This document shows positions 8,109-15,527 of a DNA stretch of 64,000 nt, one piece after another (positions within the stretch are counted from its first letter, which is position 1; each line of letters begins with the position of its first letter). The DNA is from a bacterium. Its GTDB lineage: Bacteria; Planctomycetota; UBA1135; UBA2386. A model generated the notes under the pieces. That model was not told the DNA's origin. It saw only the letters and a program-made list of their open reading frames with translations, and did no database searches. The translations under genes and the position numbers were made by a program. Location of the stretch: the NCBI GenBank assembly GCA_030432695.1, contig JAUILN010000002.1, positions 124,001 to 188,000 of the forward strand, written 5' to 3'.

Positions 8109-8723
8109 TCACGAACGTCCATCGATCTCGGCCAACCGTCGCTGCAGGCCTTCCCGCACGCGAGGCCATTCGGAATCGAGGATCGAGTAGTAGACCGTGT
8201 CGCGACGGAACCCATCGGGCAGCACGAGATGCGAGCGCAGCACCCCCTCCCGGACGGCGCCCAGCTTGGCGATCGCGCCCTGGCTGCGCAGATTGCGCGC
8301 GTCGGTCTTCAAGCTGACCCGGATCGCCCCGAGCCGCTCGAAAGCGTGCTCGAACAACAGCAGCTTGGCCGCCGGGTTCACGTGGGTGCCACGCCAGACC
8401 CGACCGATCCAGGTATGCCCGACCTCGAGGCCGCGGTGCGCGGGGCGGATGTCGAGGTAGGTGGTGAAGCCGGTGACGCGATCGCCCGCCCGAATGGTGA
8501 AGGGAACGACCGTCGGATCGGCCGTGAATCGCTCGATGATGCGGACCACGTCCGCCGCCTCGGACACCCCCCAGAACGCCGGGGAGAACGCCAGGTCGTC
8601 GTGGGGGCAGATCGAGAGCAGTTCCCGGGCATCGGCCGGAACCGCCGGACGAAGCTCCACCCCGTGTCCTGTCAGGGTCGTCGGACCGGGATCGAACGGC
8701 GGCTGGGTAGGGGTGTCGGACAT
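8109..8723 (-). CDS. GNAT-family N-acetyltransferase (RimJ/RimL type)
   Basis: A 204-residue protein starting at the ATG at 8723. The order of motifs is that of RimJ/RimL-like acetyltransferases: GHGVELRPAVPADARELL at the N terminus, the central strands FTIRAGDRVTGF and GLEVGHTWIGRVWRGT, and the acetyl-CoA region HVNPAAKLLL, then SLKTDARNLRSQGAIAKLG and GVLRSH. Substrates of this group are protein N termini or small amines; none can be named here. It is the first gene of a two-gene operon with the CBS-HEPN protein. Confidence 0.85.
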   Translation of the reverse strand: MSDTPTQPPFDPGPTTLTGHGVELRPAVPADARELLSICPHDDLAFSPAFWGVSEAADVVRIIERFTADPTVVPFTIRAGDRVTGFTTYLDIRPAHRGLEVGHTWIGRVWRGTHVNPAAKLLLFEHAFERLGAIRVSLKTDARNLRSQGAIAKLGAVREGVLRSHLVLPDGFRRDTVYYSILDSEWPRVREGLQRRLAEIDGRS

Positions 8724-9114
8724 GGTCTTTGCGCCGCGGGACGGCGGGAGATGGGCAGGATTCTCGTCGCGGGATCTCGGATCCCCTTGCCAGAACCCCG
8801 ACCAACCCCCACGATCCCCGCCCATCGGCCCTGCCTCGGCGGGGTCAGCCTGGAGTCCGGATCCCTGAAGATGGACGCGCTGGCGCGGCACGAGCCCGCC
8901 GAGCTGCGCCCGCCCGCAGAGAGCTTGGCTGCCTGTGCAGCGTGAATGCCGTCGGGCAGCGCGCACGGCCAGTTGGGGTCGTCGCCTGCCTGCGGTGATC
9001 GAGACCGAAGCGGTCTGGGATCGGAGCACGGGATCCCGGAGCGCAGATTGCGAGGTGGCGGGCCAACGGGTCCGAAGCCTCTGTTCCTTCCGTGCTCAGA
9101 GACGACTGAGACTG
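8724..9114. other. Divergent intergenic region before the RRM gene
   Basis: These 391 bases separate the GNAT and RRM genes. No coding frame is supported. A hairpin GGGATC (9017-9022)/GATCCC (9032-9037) lies about 80 nt upstream of the RRM start and may be part of a structured 5' leader. Both promoters must lie here, but no clear -35/-10 was identified. Confidence 0.5.
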
Positions 9115-9603
9115 ATGAGTAAGCGACTGTTCGTGGGCAACCTCTCCTGGGACACCCAGGAGGACGATCTGATCGAGGCCTTCGAGGCCGATGGCCGCAA
9201 GGTGGTCAGCGCCCGCATCATGACCGACCGTGACACCGGTCGGTCCCGCGGTTTCGCCTTCGTGGAGATGGAAACCGACGAGGACGCCCAAGCGGCGATC
9301 GAGGCGATGGACGGCCACCAGATGGATGGCCGTCCCCTGCGTGTGAACGAAGCCGAAGAGCGTCGCCCGCGCTCCGGCGGTGGTGGCGGCGGCGGCTTCG
9401 GCGGCGGCGGCGGCGGCCGTGGTGGTCGTGGCGGCGGCGGCTTCGGCGGCGGTGGCGGCGGCGGTGGCTACGGTGGTGGCGGCGGCGGCGGCTACGGCGG
9501 TGGCGGCGGTGGTCGCGGCGGTCGTGGCGGCGGCGGTGGCGGACGGGGTCGCGATCGCGACCGCGGCGGCTACGGCGGCGGCGGCGACTACGACCGCTAC
9601 TGA
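9115..9603 (+). CDS. Glycine-rich RRM RNA-binding protein
   Basis: A 162-residue protein. Residues 1-80 are one RNA-recognition motif with RNP2 (LFVGNL) and RNP1 (RGFAFVEM) intact. Residues about 86-162 are almost entirely Gly with Arg, Phe and Tyr (GGGF, GGYGG, RGGRGG), an RGG-like low-complexity tail ending DYDRY. Bacterial proteins of this design act as single-stranded RNA binders, often cold- or stress-related. The tail suggests weak multivalent contacts or phase separation, which is inference. It is a monocistronic gene with a hairpin terminator 10 nt after the stop. Confidence 0.92.
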   Translation: MSKRLFVGNLSWDTQEDDLIEAFEADGRKVVSARIMTDRDTGRSRGFAFVEMETDEDAQAAIEAMDGHQMDGRPLRVNEAEERRPRSGGGGGGGFGGGGGGRGGRGGGGFGGGGGGGGYGGGGGGGYGGGGGGRGGRGGGGGGRGRDRDRGGYGGGGDYDRY

Positions 9604-9612
9604 GTTCACTCG

Positions 9613-9654
9613 GCCTCGTCGAATCGGCCCCTCGCGGGATCGGATCGACGAGGC
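9613..9654 (+). terminator. Hairpin terminator after the RRM gene
   Basis: GCCTCGTCGA (9613-9622) pairs perfectly with TCGACGAGGC (9645-9654) across a 22-nt loop that holds a small CCC/GGG inner stem. It lies 10 nt after the stop. No T-tract follows. Confidence 0.6.
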
Positions 9655-9825
9655 ATGCGTCCAGGTGACGCAGCGCCGTCCACGCGACGGCAAGCCCGCC
9701 CAAGTGGCGGCAAGTAGTGCGGAGCGCCCACGGCCTGGTCCGGTGCGGCGCTCGCAGAGGCCACGCAGGCAGCGCACCGCGCGCCGCGGGCCGACGAGCG
9801 CGGCGCTCACGGAGAGTTCCGCAGC

Positions 9826-10995
9826 TCAAGCCGGCAAGGTTGCAACCCGCGCTATCGCGAGTGCCTGTTCCAGATCGGTGACGAGATCCTCGGGATCCTC
9901 GATACCCACCGCGAGCCGGATCAGATCCTCGGGCAGCGCACGCGCCGCGCGCTCGCCGGCCGGAATGCTCGCGTGTGACATCCGGCACGGCAGACTGGCC
10001 TGCGACGCCACGCCGCCGAAGCTCACCGCGGCCGAGAAGAGCTGGAGCGCATCGACGATCCGCAAGGACTGCGCCTCATCGCCGGTCTCGAAGCAGACGA
10101 CCGCACCGGGACCGTTGGCCTGCGAAGCGTGCAACTCCGCCTGGCCGCCCACGCCGGAGCCCGGCCAGCGCAACCGCATCACCGCGGGATGTTCGGCCAG
10201 CAGCGCCGCGACCGCGCGCGCATTGTCCTGCTGAGCGCGAACCCGCAGGTGCAGGGTCTTCAATCCACGCAGCAACAGCCAACACTCGAACGGTGCGAGT
10301 GCATTGCCCTCGGCGTTCTGCCGGAAGGCGATCCGCTCGGCCAGCCCCGCTTCGCCGGTCACCACGACGCCGGCGGTGAGGTCGCCGTGACCGCCCAGGA
10401 ACTTGGTCGCCGAGTGGACGACCACGTGCGCGCCCAGTTCGAGCGGCCGCTGAAGCACCGGCGGCATCATGCTCGAGTCGACCGCGAGCAGCGAGTCGCG
10501 TGCGGCACAGACCCCGGCGAGTGCGCGCAGGTCGAGAACCTCCATGCACGGGTTGGTCGGCGACTCGAGCAAGACCAACCCCGGCCGTTCGGCCAGCGCT
10601 GCGTCGACGCGCGCCGGATCGCGCGCATCGACGAACGACACATCACAGCCCTCGACGGCCGCGACCTGCTGCAGGAACCGCCAAGCACCACCGTAGAGAT
10701 CAGCGCCGGCAACGATCCGGCGACCCGGCGACGAACGGACCAACGTGGTGAGCGCCGCCATGCCACTCGCGAACGCGAAGCCGTGGCCGCCGCCCTCGAG
10801 ATCGGCGAGCTGGCGCTCGAGCACCGCGCGTGTCGGGTTGCCGCTGCGCGTGTAGTCGAACGCGCCGCCGCCGCGCGCGTCGGGCTGGACGAAGCTGGCC
10901 GTCTGGTAGAGCGGCACGGCGGTCGAGCCGTACGGATCCTCCGCGAGCCGGCCCCCTCGGACCAGCCGCGTCGCGATGCGAGGAGCCCGGGTCAT
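9826..10995 (-). CDS. PLP-dependent Cys/Met metabolism lyase (cystathionine beta-lyase or related)
   Basis: A 389-residue member of the Cys/Met-metabolism PLP family (fold type I). The phosphate-binding and substrate regions DYTRSGNPTR and FAFASGMAALTT are present. The Schiff-base lysine is K198 in HSATKFLGGHGD, and the C-terminal loop reads SFGGVASQASLPCRMSH. It is the third gene of the met operon; its ATG overlaps the stop of the kinase-dehydrogenase fusion by four bases. With a gamma-synthase-like paralogue two genes upstream, a cystathionine beta-lyase (MetC) role is the best guess, but substrate specificity within this family cannot be read from motifs alone. Confidence 0.8.
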   Translation of the reverse strand: MTRAPRIATRLVRGGRLAEDPYGSTAVPLYQTASFVQPDARGGGAFDYTRSGNPTRAVLERQLADLEGGGHGFAFASGMAALTTLVRSSPGRRIVAGADLYGGAWRFLQQVAAVEGCDVSFVDARDPARVDAALAERPGLVLLESPTNPCMEVLDLRALAGVCAARDSLLAVDSSMMPPVLQRPLELGAHVVVHSATKFLGGHGDLTAGVVVTGEAGLAERIAFRQNAEGNALAPFECWLLLRGLKTLHLRVRAQQDNARAVAALLAEHPAVMRLRWPGSGVGGQAELHASQANGPGAVVCFETGDEAQSLRIVDALQLFSAAVSFGGVASQASLPCRMSHASIPAGERAARALPEDLIRLAVGIEDPEDLVTDLEQALAIARVATLPA

Positions 10996-12689
10996 CGCGC
11001 ACCCCCCACCGCTTCGGCCGCCGGCCGGCGACGCAGGGCGAACAGGTCGGCGAGCACCGCTTCGGTGGTCGGTCCACGGCCGGCACCGAGACCTCGCACG
11101 CCGCGGACCGAGCCCGCGCCGGTCTCGATGCGCAGCGCATTCTCGGCACCGGACAGGTCGGCGAACGGATGGTCGACGCCAACCCGCTCCACCGAGACCC
11201 GGGCACGCAGTCGCCCTTGCCCGTCGCAGCTCACGCGCGCGATCTGCCGCAGCACACCACCCGTCCCGAGGCCGCTCCCCACGCTGTCCGGAATCGGTTC
11301 GCGCTGGATCGCGTCGACGTCCAGCGGGCACGCCCACGCCTCGTAGGCGAGGATCGCCAGCTTGCGCGCCGCGTCGAGTCCGCTCAGATCGGCAGTCGCA
11401 TCGCTCTCGGCGAGGCCAGCGGTCCGTGCGGCGTGCAGCGCATCGCCGAGGTTCGCTCCGGCGGCGAGTCGTTCGAGCACGAAGTTCGAGGTGCCGTTGA
11501 GCACACCCTCCAGACTCCGGATCGCTCCGCGACGCGCTGCGCGCCGCGTGGCCTCCAGCATCGGCACCGCCCCACCTACCGTGGCGGCACACCGCAGCCG
11601 AGCCCCACCGACCCGCGCGCGCGCCGACAACTCGCGACCGCGACGAACGACCAACTGCTTGTCCGCGGTCACGACGTCGACGCCCTGTGACAGGGCCTCG
11701 GCGACCAGTTCGTCGCAGCCACCCGACGGCGGTGTCGCATGCACCAGCACGTCGAGTCCGGCCTCGAGAAGTCGCCGCGGTCTGTCGGTGATCCGCTCGC
11801 GGAGGAGGCCGGCCACGTCGCGCGATCTGTCGAGGTCCCGCACCGCCACGCCGACCAGTTCGAAGCGATCGCCCAGGCGCAGCAGCTCCTCGACCACGCC
11901 GCCGCCGACCACGCCGCAGCCGAGCACGCCGACGCGGGGCCGCACTTCCCGCAGGCCATCGGCATCGACCCGCGTCACTCCCGCCCCCACCAGCGTCATT
12001 GCCTGCCGTCCGCAGGCCGCGACCCGGAACGCTCTCTGCCGCGCCGCCGCGAAACCGAGCGCCTTGCGCTGCAGGAGTTCGCCGTCGAGTCGCTGCGCGT
12101 CGGCGAAGGTGATCGTCCGATAACGCGGCGGTGCCGCACCGGGCCGCGCCGGATCCCACGCGAACACGCCTGGCACGTCCTTGAGCAGCGTGCACGGCGC
12201 ATCCAGCGCATCGGCGAGGAACAGCGCGGTGAGGTCCGAACCGCCCCGCCCGAGCAGGGACGTACCGCCGCGATCGTGGACACCGACGAATCCAGGCACC
12301 ACGAGCACCGTGTGGTGGTCGAACCAGCCGCGCAACCGGTCCGCGTCGACGTGCTCGGGGTGCGCATCGAGCCGGTCGCCGGTCGTCGACAACCCCAACT
12401 CGATCCGCTCGAGGCCCCGCGCCGGAACTCCCGCGGCGGTGAGCGCCGAGGTGACGAGCCCGACCGACTCGGCCTCACCGGTCGCGAGCAGATCCGCGAC
12501 GTCGCGCGGGTCCGTGCCGTCGACGTCGACGCCTTCGAGCAGCCGGTCGGTGGTCGCACCGAGCGCGGACACCACCGCGACGACCCGACGACCGCCCCGG
12601 ACATGGCGATAGATCTCGTGCACCGCGTCGCCGAGATGCTCGGGCGCGCGCAGCACGGAACTGCCGAACTTCAGGACGACGAGGCTCAT
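10992..12689 (-). CDS. Bifunctional aspartokinase-homoserine dehydrogenase lacking ACT domains
   Basis: A 565-residue fusion. Residues 1-245 are an amino-acid kinase: KFGSSVL at the N terminus, the GRGGSD loop (147-152), and LLKDVPGVF. From about residue 250 a homoserine dehydrogenase starts directly with the Rossmann motif RVGVLGCGVVGGG, followed by TADKQLVV, the LNGTSNFVLERL loop and LDAARKLAILAY. E. coli ThrA is about 820 aa because paired ACT regulatory domains lie between the catalytic parts; here the linker is essentially absent. Allosteric feedback through ACT domains therefore seems missing. The gene is coupled by 4-nt overlaps to metB-like and metC-like genes on either side. Confidence 0.88.
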   Translation of the reverse strand: MSLVVLKFGSSVLRAPEHLGDAVHEIYRHVRGGRRVVAVVSALGATTDRLLEGVDVDGTDPRDVADLLATGEAESVGLVTSALTAAGVPARGLERIELGLSTTGDRLDAHPEHVDADRLRGWFDHHTVLVVPGFVGVHDRGGTSLLGRGGSDLTALFLADALDAPCTLLKDVPGVFAWDPARPGAAPPRYRTITFADAQRLDGELLQRKALGFAAARQRAFRVAACGRQAMTLVGAGVTRVDADGLREVRPRVGVLGCGVVGGGVVEELLRLGDRFELVGVAVRDLDRSRDVAGLLRERITDRPRRLLEAGLDVLVHATPPSGGCDELVAEALSQGVDVVTADKQLVVRRGRELSARARVGGARLRCAATVGGAVPMLEATRRAARRGAIRSLEGVLNGTSNFVLERLAAGANLGDALHAARTAGLAESDATADLSGLDAARKLAILAYEAWACPLDVDAIQREPIPDSVGSGLGTGGVLRQIARVSCDGQGRLRARVSVERVGVDHPFADLSGAENALRIETGAGSVRGVRGLGAGRGPTTEAVLADLFALRRRPAAEAVGGAR

Positions 12690-13912
12690 CGGACCACCTC
12701 CTCGACCTTCGCGGTCACCAGGGCGAGCGCCCGGTCCAGGTCGGCGATCAGGTCCCCGCCCCGCTCGATGCCGGCCGACAGACGGACCAGGCCATCGGCC
12801 AGGCCGGCTTTCCTGCGGGCGTCGGGATCCATCGTGCCGTGGGTCATGGTGGCGGGATGGGTCACCAACGACTCCACCGCCCCGAGGTTCTCCGCCAAGG
12901 TCCAGAGCCGCAAGGAGGCCATCAGCACCTTGCCCGCCTCGAGGGCTCCCCCGGGCAGCTCGTCGCGGAGCAGGAACGCCAGCACGCCGCCTCCCGATCG
13001 CTGCTGGCGCTGGGCCAGCTGGTGTTGCGGGAACGACTCCAACCCCGGGTAGTGCACCTCCGCAACCGCCGGGTGGCTCTCCAGGAAGCGGGCCACCGCC
13101 AATGCGTTGGCGGAATGGCGCTCGAGCCGCAGCGACAGCGTGCGAATCCCGCGCAGCGTCAGCCAGGACTCCCAGGGCGCCTGGATCGTCCCGGCCGTAT
13201 TGCGGACGAAGCGGATCCGCTCGGCCAGCTCGGAATCGCGGGTCACGATCGCACCACCGACGGTCGCATTGTGGCCCTCGAGGAACTTGGTGGTCGAGTA
13301 GAGCGACAGGTCGGCGCCGAGTTCCAGCGGCCGCTGCAGGGCGGCGGTGAGGAACGTGTTGTCGACGCAGGTCACCGCACCGGCGGCGCGCGCCATGGCT
13401 GCGACCGCCTCGAGATCGGTGAGCTTCAGCGTCGGATTGGCCGGCGATTCGAGGAACACCAGACGCGTCGGCTCGCGCAGCGCGGCGCGGATCGCGTCGA
13501 GGTCGCTGGTGTCGACGAAGCACGCCCTGACGCCGAAGCCCGCGAGCACCTTCTCGAGGAAGCGCACGGTGCCGCCGTAGACCACGTCGCCACAGACCAC
13601 GCGGTCCCCGGCGCGACACAGCGCCAACAGCAGCGTGGTGGTCGCCGCCATGCCGGTCGAGAAGGCGATCGCCGGCGGAGCCGCCTCGAGCTGGCCGAGC
13701 GCGAGTTCGAGGGCAGACACGGTCGGATTGCCGCAGCGGCTGTAGGTGAAGCCGCGGTCTCGGCCGACGCCGTCCTGCAGGTAGGTGGTGTTCTGGTGCA
13801 CGGGCGGCAGCACGGCTCCGGTCGCAGGATCAGGGGCCGGCCCCGCATGCACCGCGAGGGTCTCGAAGTCGTCGATCGAATCGTCGTGAGAAGCGTTGGG
13901 AAGGCTGGTCAT
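12686..13912 (-). CDS. metB: Cystathionine gamma-synthase-like PLP enzyme
   Basis: A 408-residue Cys/Met-metabolism PLP enzyme. It has TYSRCGNPT, FSTGMAATTT, VYGGTVRFLE, the active-site K209 in YSTTKFLEGHN, and the C-terminal ENLGAVESLVTHPATMTH with SAGIE, a pattern typical of cystathionine gamma-synthase and gamma-lyase. As the first gene of an operon with a homoserine-producing enzyme and a second lyase, gamma-synthase (MetB) is the likeliest role. No metA or metX acyltransferase lies in the window. The gene is divergent from asd across a 495-nt intergenic region. Confidence 0.8.
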   Translation of the reverse strand: MTSLPNASHDDSIDDFETLAVHAGPAPDPATGAVLPPVHQNTTYLQDGVGRDRGFTYSRCGNPTVSALELALGQLEAAPPAIAFSTGMAATTTLLLALCRAGDRVVCGDVVYGGTVRFLEKVLAGFGVRACFVDTSDLDAIRAALREPTRLVFLESPANPTLKLTDLEAVAAMARAAGAVTCVDNTFLTAALQRPLELGADLSLYSTTKFLEGHNATVGGAIVTRDSELAERIRFVRNTAGTIQAPWESWLTLRGIRTLSLRLERHSANALAVARFLESHPAVAEVHYPGLESFPQHQLAQRQQRSGGGVLAFLLRDELPGGALEAGKVLMASLRLWTLAENLGAVESLVTHPATMTHGTMDPDARRKAGLADGLVRLSAGIERGGDLIADLDRALALVTAKVEEVVR

Positions 13913-14407
13913 GGAAGGCTTCGGGTTTCATGGGTCTCGGATGGATGGGAAGTCGGGAGAGGTTGCTCCGATCGGGGGATCGCAGCGAGGAGCGTGCTCG
14001 GTCCGTCCGTTCGACGCGGTCTGGCTCCCGCGAACGACCGCTTCCCGGTCGGTCGATCGCTGAGCAGCGGTGGACGCCCACGCGGGATCGGGGATCACGC
14101 ACGGGCTCTCGCGCTGTCGGGGAGCCCGGACCGGCTCGACCCTTCGACGCGCGACGCCCCTCTCGGGAGGGCGAGGGCGCTTCCTGAGATCAGCGCACCG
14201 ACATCACACGCGAACGGACGGACCGAAGCCGGGCATGGGCATCTGCTCCCAGGCCCGCTTCGGCATCGACATTCGGTGCTGTGCGGCGACGATCATCGGA
14301 AGGCGGCGAGGCTCGGTCGCCTCGCGCGAGGCGGGAGGCTAGCGAGCAGCTGCAGCACGTCAACCGCCTCCTTGCAGATCGCTCCGGGCGTCGCGATCCT
14401 CCCCCCG
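13913..14407. other. Divergent metB/asd control region
   Basis: These 495 bases separate two aspartate-pathway transcription units. No reading frame is convincing. I looked for SAM, SAH and lysine riboswitch cores on both strands and found none that is complete. The asd-proximal end carries the overlapping hairpins at 14306-14332. Confidence 0.55.
14306..14332 (+). promoter_or_regulatory. Possible alternative-hairpin leader before asd
   Basis: GCGAGGC (14306-14312), loop TCGGTC, GCCTCGC (14319-14325), then GCGAGGC again (14326-14332). The middle segment can pair with the first copy (7 bp, 6-nt loop) or partly with the second (GCCT/AGGC around CGCG), so the two hairpins exclude each other. 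The asd start is 75 nt further. High local GC makes chance likely. Confidence 0.3.
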
Positions 14408-15427
14408 ATGGATCCGAGCCACCGATCACCGCACCTTCCAAACGTTGCCGTGGTCGGTGCGACCGGCGTGGTCGGCGAGCTCCTGCTGCGCATCCTGGAG
14501 CAGCGCCAGACCCGGCTCGGACGCCTGCGGCCCTTGGCCAGCGCGCGTTCGGCCGGCCAGATCGTGCGGTTCCACGATGCGGATCTGCAGGTGGTCGAAG
14601 CCACGCCCGACGCTTTCGTCGACATCGACGTGGTGTTCTTCGCCGCGACCGGCTCGCTGTCGAAGTCGCTGGCACCGGCCGCAGTGGAGCGTGGCGCGGT
14701 GGTGATCGACAAGTCGTCGACGTGGCGCATGGCCGAGCACGTGCCACTGGTCGTGCCCGAGATCAACGCCGACGCACTGGAGCGACACCAGGGTCTGATC
14801 GCCTGCCCCAACTGCTCGACGATCGGCATGGTGATGGCGCTCGCCCCGCTGCACCGGGTCTTCGGACTGCGGCGTGTCACCGTCACGACGATGCAGGCCG
14901 CGAGCGGCGCCGGCCGCAACGGGATCGACGAACTCGCGCGCCAACTCGCCGACCCGCACGCCCCGGCCACGGTGTTCCCGCGTCGACTCGCCGGTGACGT
15001 CCTGCCGCAGTGCGACTCCTTCGACGCGACGCGCGACGACGGCCTGACCGCCGAGGAGCGCAAGCTGGTGGAAGAGACGCGCAAGATCCTGGGCCTGCCC
15101 GAGCTCGAGGTCGAGCCCACCTGCGTGCGCGTGCCGGTCGCGGTCGGCCACTCCGCCAGCATCACGATCGAAACGACCGCGCCGGTCGACCTCGCCGCGG
15201 CACGCCAGGCACTGGCCGACTTCGCGGGCGTCCGCGTCGTCGACGATCCCGCGCACGCCAACTACCCGACCGCCGCCAACGTCGCCGGCACCGACGAGGT
15301 CCTGGTCGGACGCCTGCGCCAGACGGGAACGCATCGCCTGTCGCTGTGGCAGGTCGCCGACAACCTGCGCAAGGGCGCCGCGACCAATGCGGTGCAGATC
15401 CTCGAGGCGTTGGGAATCGAGCGCTGA
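14408..15427 (+). CDS. asd: Aspartate-semialdehyde dehydrogenase
   Basis: A 339-residue enzyme that reduces aspartyl phosphate to aspartate semialdehyde, feeding the homoserine/Met/Thr and Lys branches. Evidence: NADP-binding AVVGATGVVGELLL at the N terminus, the active-site cysteine C136 in CPNCST, the MQAASGAG segment, and the C-terminal VGRLRQT and WQVADNLRKGAATNAVQI. The reading frame is open far upstream, but the ATG at 14408 aligns with family N termini. It is divergent from the operon carrying the enzyme steps immediately before (aspartokinase) and after (homoserine dehydrogenase). Confidence 0.95.
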   Translation: MDPSHRSPHLPNVAVVGATGVVGELLLRILEQRQTRLGRLRPLASARSAGQIVRFHDADLQVVEATPDAFVDIDVVFFAATGSLSKSLAPAAVERGAVVIDKSSTWRMAEHVPLVVPEINADALERHQGLIACPNCSTIGMVMALAPLHRVFGLRRVTVTTMQAASGAGRNGIDELARQLADPHAPATVFPRRLAGDVLPQCDSFDATRDDGLTAEERKLVEETRKILGLPELEVEPTCVRVPVAVGHSASITIETTAPVDLAAARQALADFAGVRVVDDPAHANYPTAANVAGTDEVLVGRLRQTGTHRLSLWQVADNLRKGAATNAVQILEALGIER

Positions 15428-15517
15428 CTTCCACGCGTCGGCCGACCGGCTCCGACCGGATCTCCTCCCTCGCCATCCTCGGCTGCGCCGTAGACCGGTC
15501 TCGCCCCGGCATCCGGC

Positions 15518-15522
15518 AGGAG
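15518..15522 (+). promoter_or_regulatory. Ribosome binding site deciding a TTG start
   Basis: AGGAG lies five bases before TTG at 15528. The next codons encode a signal peptide, and no ATG or GTG offers both a Shine-Dalgarno sequence and the signal, so this site fixes the unusual start of the S9 peptidase gene. Confidence 0.65.
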
Positions 15523-15527
15523 TCTCC

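Noticed and set aside
9376..9590. GGC/GGT repeat tract as a tandem repeat or CRISPR-like array
   Set aside because: The units are codons of a Gly-rich protein tail, with no regular repeat-spacer structure.
13916..13937. SAM-I riboswitch core-like text (CCATGAAACCCG) on the minus strand before metB
   Set aside because: It lies only a few bases from the metB start, and the P1 stem, GGNGGAGGGA and AACC elements of a SAM-I aptamer are not present.
13983..14005. GAGGAGCG...CTCGG resembling part of an SAH riboswitch on the plus strand
   Set aside because: Only the first few bases fit, and it is 400 nt from asd, which is not an SAH-cycle gene.
12839..14407. N-terminal extension of asd across the metB gene
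   Set aside because: It is antisense to conserved metB sequence and lacks family similarity; the Rossmann motif starts just after 14408.
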